From Sinonovacula constricta (taxonomy: Eukaryota > Mollusca > Bivalvia > Cardiida > Solecurtidae), in the NCBI GenBank assembly GCA_007844125.1, contig CM017562.1, positions 62,089,510-62,153,509 on the forward strand: a stretch of 64,000 nucleotides of DNA, written 5' to 3'. The translations under genes were made by a program, and so were the position numbers. Numbering within the stretch: the stretch's first letter is position 1; each line of letters starts with the position of its first letter. The notes under the pieces are model-generated. The model saw only the letters and a program-made list of their open reading frames with translations, made no database searches and was not told the origin of the DNA. Below are positions 58,540 to 64,000 of this stretch, piece after piece.

Positions 58540-58690
58540 AAACCATGTTTAGGCACCTCACTTGCTTTTTGTGCCGACTGACCATTCCAAGGCGGTGTAT
58601 GTAGGTCTAGTCTCAGCCTTTTGGTCAGTTTTACATTGACTCGTATGGTACATGTATGTTGCTTTATCTTGATTTTTTGCAAAAAAAGTG
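58540..58690 (-). mobile_element. Diverged family B-like fragment with core
   Basis: On the minus strand, AATGTAAAACTGACCAAAAG, GCTGAGACTAGACCTACATA then CACCGCCTTGGAATGGTCAG, TCGGCACAAAAAGC. The order matches the B segment before and into the core, with many substitutions. Confidence 0.6.
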
Positions 58691-59020
58691 TAAGCAAGCA
58701 AGAGAGTATTACAATGCAATTCTAGCAATCAGTATCGTTTCTTCTTATAAACAGTGCAGAGACAATATAACGGTGTAATTGCCCGAATGTCTGTTTATAT
58801 TGTCTTTAGCAGAAAATAAAACTATAACGTGCTGGACTACGTACTAATAATCGTTAATGACAACATCTGAATTAAAACTTTTAGTAATAGATGCATTAAC
58901 AAACTGTCGTTTATTTCGTTATGAAATTTTGTAAGACTTACGTATCGAGGTAATATTATTATAAAACAGGATTTGATTTAATGTCTCATGCAGTACACCT
59001 TTTTGAACAGTTAAACACAG
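58691..59020. other. Spacer, nothing recognised
   Basis: No supported feature. Confidence 0.5.
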
Positions 59021-59359
59021 TTACAGGGAAGGATGTGTGTGGCATGTTTCTTTTATCTTTAATTCACTTTTTCTGAGTAACTCGATTTTAGTAATGCTTG
59101 GGTAATTCTTGTTTACTGGGATATGGTTTTTACAGATATCTTTAGTAATATTTACAAAGAAATCATTGCGTATATGGCATATACCATCCTGAGTATTTAC
59201 AAATTTGTCATTTTCATATAAAACAGTGTTGTTCTGTAATCTATGTCCCTTATTGGTCAAATCAGGTTTAATGTTTGGCCAGAAGTCAGCAGATTTGCAA
59301 CCACCTTTGCATCCATCGATAAGGTACTTTTCTACGGATTTTCTTTTTCGAATTGACAA
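59021..59359 (-). mobile_element. LINE ORF2 linker fragment (between endonuclease and RT)
   Basis: One uninterrupted minus frame of 112 codons. It begins MSIRKRKSVEKYLIDG, then SADFWPNIKPDLTNKG, LQNNTVLYENDKFVNTQDG and HIRNDFFVNITKDICKN. The pattern FWKTIKPFLSNKG, then NxxLxENDxIIxD and NxFFxNI is a hallmark of the segment between endonuclease and RT in Jockey/CR1-like elements. The neighbouring domains are absent, so it is a fragment despite the open frame. Confidence 0.7.
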
Positions 59360-59555
59360 CTATGTCATTCGAAAACTGTGAGGTTGTTGTGTGTTTTTTT
59401 TTCTGAAATTTATTTAATAACATTTTCTTTTTGTTATGTTTGAAAGATTAAACTATGATAAAGTTATAAAAGAGAATAAAATTAATGTAGAAACGTCAAT
59501 TACATGGGGTCGCATTGTCTCTTTGACGCTTCCAAAGGTGGTGGTGTAAACAATA
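59360..59555. other. Spacer
   Basis: Short unassigned gap between the LINE fragment and the duplicated block. Confidence 0.5.
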
Positions 59556-61344
59556 AATCATACGTGCAAGGTGTTTATTCATTTTTTATATAAATGAAAT
59601 AATAAATTTGTATGAAATAATATATTTATTTATGTCAATGACGAATTTATTTTAGCAATACCTTAAGAACAGTCGTTTAGTGTTGCTTTTACAATTGTAC
59701 AACACGGCAAATTGCAAGTTTCATTTATTCGGTCATATGGATAAACAAGTGGTTTAATTTTTAGACTGATGTAGATAAGACGAAAAAAACAATTGTATTT
59801 TTCTCATCCCTAATCAGTCGAGCACTACCCCCAATTTCCCCGTTATCTAAATTCGATCATGTCTCTACAGATCCACAGATAGCTATTATTTTAAACAAGA
59901 AAGAAGACTCGTGTTACAATGATGTGTTGCTAGGATAAAACTAGGAACGCTACATAATCTAATAAATTAAGACACTAGACCTGCTATAAGCCATGTTTGT
60001 TCTCCCGATTTATTACACGATCATAGTAATCATTTGTGCAAAATTATAATTGCATTGTAAATCACATAATGATAGATTAAATATTCGCCTATGTCTTAAG
60101 CCATACCAGCGGCAAAAACTGATGTTTTAATTGTACGGATTTATTAGAGGATGTTGAAATAGATATGTAAGAATAGTCAAGAAATTCAGTTGTTGTTTTT
60201 TTCCTGTTGTTTCATATCAAGTTAACTTTTATCGTATATCTGGTGCATTGTTTACTATCTTAAAGCTTTATATATTCATATTCCACTATAAATTACTAAT
60301 GCCATGAGTAAGAATTAAATCGATGTATTAATATATTTATCAATGATACTTGTTAAACGAGACTTTAACTATGACTCGGTATCCATATCTAAGAACGTTG
60401 CAGAACTTACATTAAACTCGTGTTCATGTTACCCAGGCTTGGCCAATAGATCATCAGTAAGCTCAGCTCAACATACCGTAATATAAAGGAGTACAATATA
60501 CCAACGAGAAAGATGGCATAGTGGTAATTGTAAATGTTACAAAAAGAGTAGAGATAATGCTTTATCGTAAGACCTGAATACAAATGTGATGTTGTGTTAT
60601 GGAATGAAAACTGAGGATTTTAACGTTTATCTTATAAATGGATACAACAAGGTGTTTTAAATTCAAAACAAGATTTATAATAAAGTTAAATTTTGGTAAC
60701 TTCCAAAGCGTTTTGCTTAGATATAAGGCTGGGTAACAATAGTATTTAAATGATCGCAGGTAGATTTTATTCTTTTAAAAAAAAATCAATTGCTTAGGCC
60801 ACATGAAACTTTGATATATTAGTTTAATTATTACCACGTGTGTAAAAATGCGTGTTTTTGTTTTGTTTTGTTTTAAGGATTTCAACAAATATGCCCATTC
60901 AATCAAGTTACTTTACAACAAGTCGGACAGTGCACTTACTTAAATTCATATAAAGAAATGATCATGAACTGTTACCTTCCGATACATTGATATTGTGTGT
61001 TGTAACGTAAGTGTAATATTTAGAGACATTGAGTCACATTATCCCATATGCATTATATATTATGGTATAAATGATCACAAGTTAAGGTATTCTATCACTA
61101 GACTTCTTTGATGGCTTTCTAAAACATTTCTAGAATAAGCGAGCCCCTGTCTGGCACACACATTAGTTGTGTTAAAATTCAAATGATGTAATTTCGACGC
61201 AACAGAATCGGTTATCTTTATCAGAGGTAATATCAACGGCAGAAGCATCAGCAGTATAAATAATTTGTATCATTAAATTGCCACCGTTCTAGTAAAATTG
61301 TTTTAAAAGGAAATTTAGCATTGCAGCTTTCAACAGGCAAACAT

Positions 61345-61610
61345 CGCTTGCTGGGCCGTTTGCTGTGCTCGTAATTAACAACAATCAATTTCTCTCGCTG
61401 ACTCGCATGTACGTTGGTCGAAAAGCGAAAGTCTTGCCAAGCATCGATAAGAGAGCATAAGCTGGTTGATTGTTCATGGGTAAGTCAGTCCTATCCACCG
61501 CTGTGTCCCTTAATGTAGTGCATGGAAGAACCAATCAGTTCTCTATTATTGAAGACAAGGACCATAGAACTAGAGTAATAGAGAGAAAGGGACAGCGAGA
61601 ACAGAACATT
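61345..61610 (+). repeat. Module D, copy 5, with 131-bp conserved island
   Basis: CTTTCAACAGGCAAACATCG, TAATTAACAACAATCAATTT, then the island 61,433-61,563, then TAGAGTAATAGAGAGAAAGG. The flanks of the island differ from copy 3 by many substitutions and an 18-bp or so gap, whereas the island has one change. Confidence 0.7.
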
Positions 61611-61858
61611 TCGCAGCAAAGATTTTCAGTGGATTTTTGTTAGTTAATAGCAGCTGTGTTTGTGGTGAATTGTGTTGTATACGGTTCACGTTCTAACTGT
61701 TCCACGCTTTGATGTTTAGCTTGAATACAATCGTTTAAAATGTGTTTTGGAGTTTAACGTTAGTGTTGATTCTGCCTGATATCAGTGAATGTAAAAATAG
61801 TGACATAGATAAACGATATTTATTTACTGTGCTATTTTATTTTAAATATCATTCACAG

Positions 61859-61900
61859 CGGATGTATATGTTATTGTATTGGATTGTATTTCCATGCCAA
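61859..61900 (+). other. Candidate 42-bp mini-exon
   Basis: Acceptor AAATATCATTCACAG and donor GTAAGTTCATG flank CGGATGTATATGTTATTGTA onward, ending TTTCCATGCCAA. The ATG eight bases before the donor is kept relative to copy 1 of the block. ATGs also occur earlier in the exon. Confidence 0.4.
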
Positions 61901-62631
61901 GTAAGTTCATGTTTCTTTCATTTCTGGCAAGAGGCTGGAAAAATATTCATCTGTCAAAAATCTTATTACTAAGCAATGCACTGCTGTTTTATTGCACACT
62001 TATCCTTGTTGTTACCTTATCATTTTTGTACCTAGTCAACTTTTTTATCAGTGGTATACACTGAACAGCACAGCTTATGGACTTTAAGTTACTTTTACTT
62101 TTAAAATATAATCTGTTGGAATGTGATGATTGCTCCGACCCGTAGCATACAGACCTGTATTTTATCGAAGTGTGTCACGAGCGTGCCTTTCATTCGTTGT
62201 GGGTAGAGTACACACAAAACGGTCTTGAGAGGGTTAGAATGTTTAAATACATTTATAATATTACATATGTTGTATGCCATCATTCTTCATTCATCTAAAA
62301 TGATTATCATCTGTATATTTTGGTTACGCATTTAGTAAATCTGAACAAGTTGTGAATTCCGAACCAGTCACCAGTTATTTAAACAAGTAATGTTTACCCT
62401 TCTCCATTAAAGCAAGATAATATGAAAGTCCATTGTATGAAGGAGAGTGTATTTAATGTCGGCTTCCTGTGCAGAACCAGAGTCAGGAAATAGCCATAGC
62501 TAGGGATAGTATTGCCCTAGTAGTAACATCTCGGGTTACTTCGTGTTGCGAACCCTCTGATTGTATGTATGAGGTTGATAGATACATTACTTCTCCTTTT
62601 TCCTAATACCATTCGGATATTTTATTTGCGT

Positions 62632-62985
62632 CACTTCTTTTTATTTGCGTCATAACTTATTTAAGAATACGTCAGCACTTAGACATTTTATTCAAATAAC
62701 TCTGTTTTCTTGTCATCGCTAAAATTGTTTGCATTTGAGAAACCCCTCAGGAAGTCCGAGATTACAACTCTGTAAAACCAGTTTGTTTTAAACACCCAGT
62801 CGGTCCCTTTCGCCGTCTGATCGTTCCAAAGCCTGTTGGTTTTTCTCTTTTGTGTAATGACTAATCACATTTTATTTTCTAAATCTTACATTTTTTTTTG
62901 CATTTAAATATCTTTTTCCGGGGCCTTTTCAAATTATATGTTGCAATGCTCATAGGACTTTGTAATAATTCCATATAATTTATTG
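62632..62985 (-). mobile_element. Family A element, reverse, 3'-truncated
   Basis: On the minus strand: TTACAAAGTCCTATGAGCAT, AAAAGGCCCCGGAAAAAGAT, ATGTGATTAGTCATTACACA, a diverged core (GGCTTTGGAACGATCAGACG, 62,810-62,835), then CGGACTTCCTGAGGGGTTTC. It ends near the ACGTATTCTTAAATAAG stretch. It is inserted within copy 2 of the duplicated block and absent from copy 1, so it arrived after the duplication or was lost from the other copy. Confidence 0.68.
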
Positions 62986-63630
62986 TCAATAAAGCTTTAG
63001 TTTAATTTGCATATATTGTTAAAAGCTTACAAACAACACGGAAAATCGTACATTTACTTCAAGGCCGATATGTTGTTATTACGCAATTATTAATTTCTCG
63101 GATGACTAATAAGGTATGGCATTTCTATTTTATAAGTAACTGAGTGATAATTGCAACACTATACTGTCAATACATTTCTTTGCATCATGCTGGTTTATAC
63201 TCAACAGAAATCAAAGCAAATTAATAACAAGAAATATTTTCTTATTAGTTTTTGTTTTAAGATAAATCGCACACCATATTTTGCTAATTTAATGTAAAGA
63301 ATATTTATCGGAACATCGCAAATTTTACTATATGTTCAACTTGTTCACACTTGTGCCTCATTTCATCCAATATGATATCTACCGTTTTCCACAACCACTC
63401 TACATGTTATATCTTGGAATCTTACATATATTTACCTGCATGATTGGATTGTTTAAAGCTTCCTTTCTTCATTGTCATTGCCTAGAAAAGGTGGGATGGT
63501 TTTAGTGTCGTATACAAACTGTCTTCTTTAAGTAAAAGACGGAGAGTCTACGTCAATTGCTGGCATTATGTATAATATTCTTTGATATATGTATCTCTTT
63601 TGAGCGCAGAGATTTATTCCGTCTATTTGA

Positions 63631-64000
63631 TTGTTCTTTGCATTCAATAATTTCATCATAAACGAAATTTCCTTTTTGAACATATTGTTCTAAAACCTTT
63701 TCTGAATAATGAGTAGATATAATCTAAATTGTAACAAAAGTTTGTTTTATCATATTTATTTCGACCTATTTCGATGTTCACTTTACTGAACCGCTGTGCT
63801 TTGCATTTGAAGTTAAAACAGGAAAAAGTCCCAGTTATAAAAACAACAAATTGCATCATTGTACTAAAACCTATATATATTTAAACAATAAAATTCAAAG
63901 GGGGTGTTGTGTGTAGAAAATATATCACACACAATCTTTACAGAAAACATTAAAAAAATTTGCCATTAAAAGTAGAACATTTGAATATGCATTATATTTA
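63631..64000. other. Window end, nothing recognised
   Basis: A 67-codon minus frame at 63,656-63,859 is unrecognised. Confidence 0.45.

Larger units (their letters stand above)
59560..63630 (+). repeat. Duplicated block, copy 2 (about 4.1 kb)
   Basis: Counterpart of 49,470-53,025 in the same orientation. It is longer mainly because a reverse family A element sits at 62,632-62,985. The right edge matches at GGGCGCAAAGAATTGTGTTT / GAGCGCAGAGATTTATTCC. No complete reading frame is shared between the two blocks. Confidence 0.75.

Overview
The window is AT-rich animal nuclear DNA. It is dominated by interspersed and tandem repeats, and I find no complete, confidently recognisable protein-coding gene. 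Long (AG)n, (AC)n and (AT)n microsatellites, degraded non-LTR retrotransposons, a Penelope-type reverse transcriptase relic and a tRNA-derived SINE all point to an invertebrate. The SINE at about 9.3-9.55 kb has an internal block (GGCCCGGTGTCAGGATAATG) that I associate with molluscan SINEs, so a bivalve or other mollusc is my best guess. That is inference from memory, not a database match.

Layout. 0-4.3 kb: tRNA-like SINE heads, a LINE 3' end, a reverse-strand copy of short element family A and the Penelope-type relic. 4.6-8.95 kb: three unrelated minisatellites in a row (62-, 28- and 29-bp units), then a SINE and paired AG microsatellites. 12-18.7 kb: clustered family A and B elements and a LINE C-terminal relic. 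22.9-24.4 kb: a long decayed LINE. 26.0-27.2 kb: a segment bounded by 37-bp inverted repeats. 29.7-34.5 kb: more A copies, a 67-bp array split by an A element, a 44-bp degenerate array, and two LINE fragments (RT and endonuclease). 35-63.6 kb: five same-strand copies of a non-coding module. Two of these lie in a duplicated block of about 4 kb (49.5-53.0 and 59.6-63.6 kb). 57.06-57.87 kb: a 35-bp minisatellite of 23 units with constant spacing.

Three observations stand out. (1) Two otherwise different short-element families (A about 600 bp, B about 490 bp) share a start motif and a conserved core of about 95 bp that recurs some 17 times on both strands. Full A copies are repeatedly followed head-to-tail by the truncated start of another A. 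(2) A 131-bp stretch is identical at all but one position between duplicate blocks whose flanks have drifted far apart, and an intact-looking 37-42 bp mini-exon lies downstream. (3) The 62-bp satellite unit can form a hairpin and carries a nested 14-bp repeat that is amplified at intervals.

No operon, rRNA, functional tRNA or CRISPR array is visible. A few short open frames with plausible splice sites or signal peptides are listed as low-confidence orphan exons. All repeat boundaries were drawn by eye.
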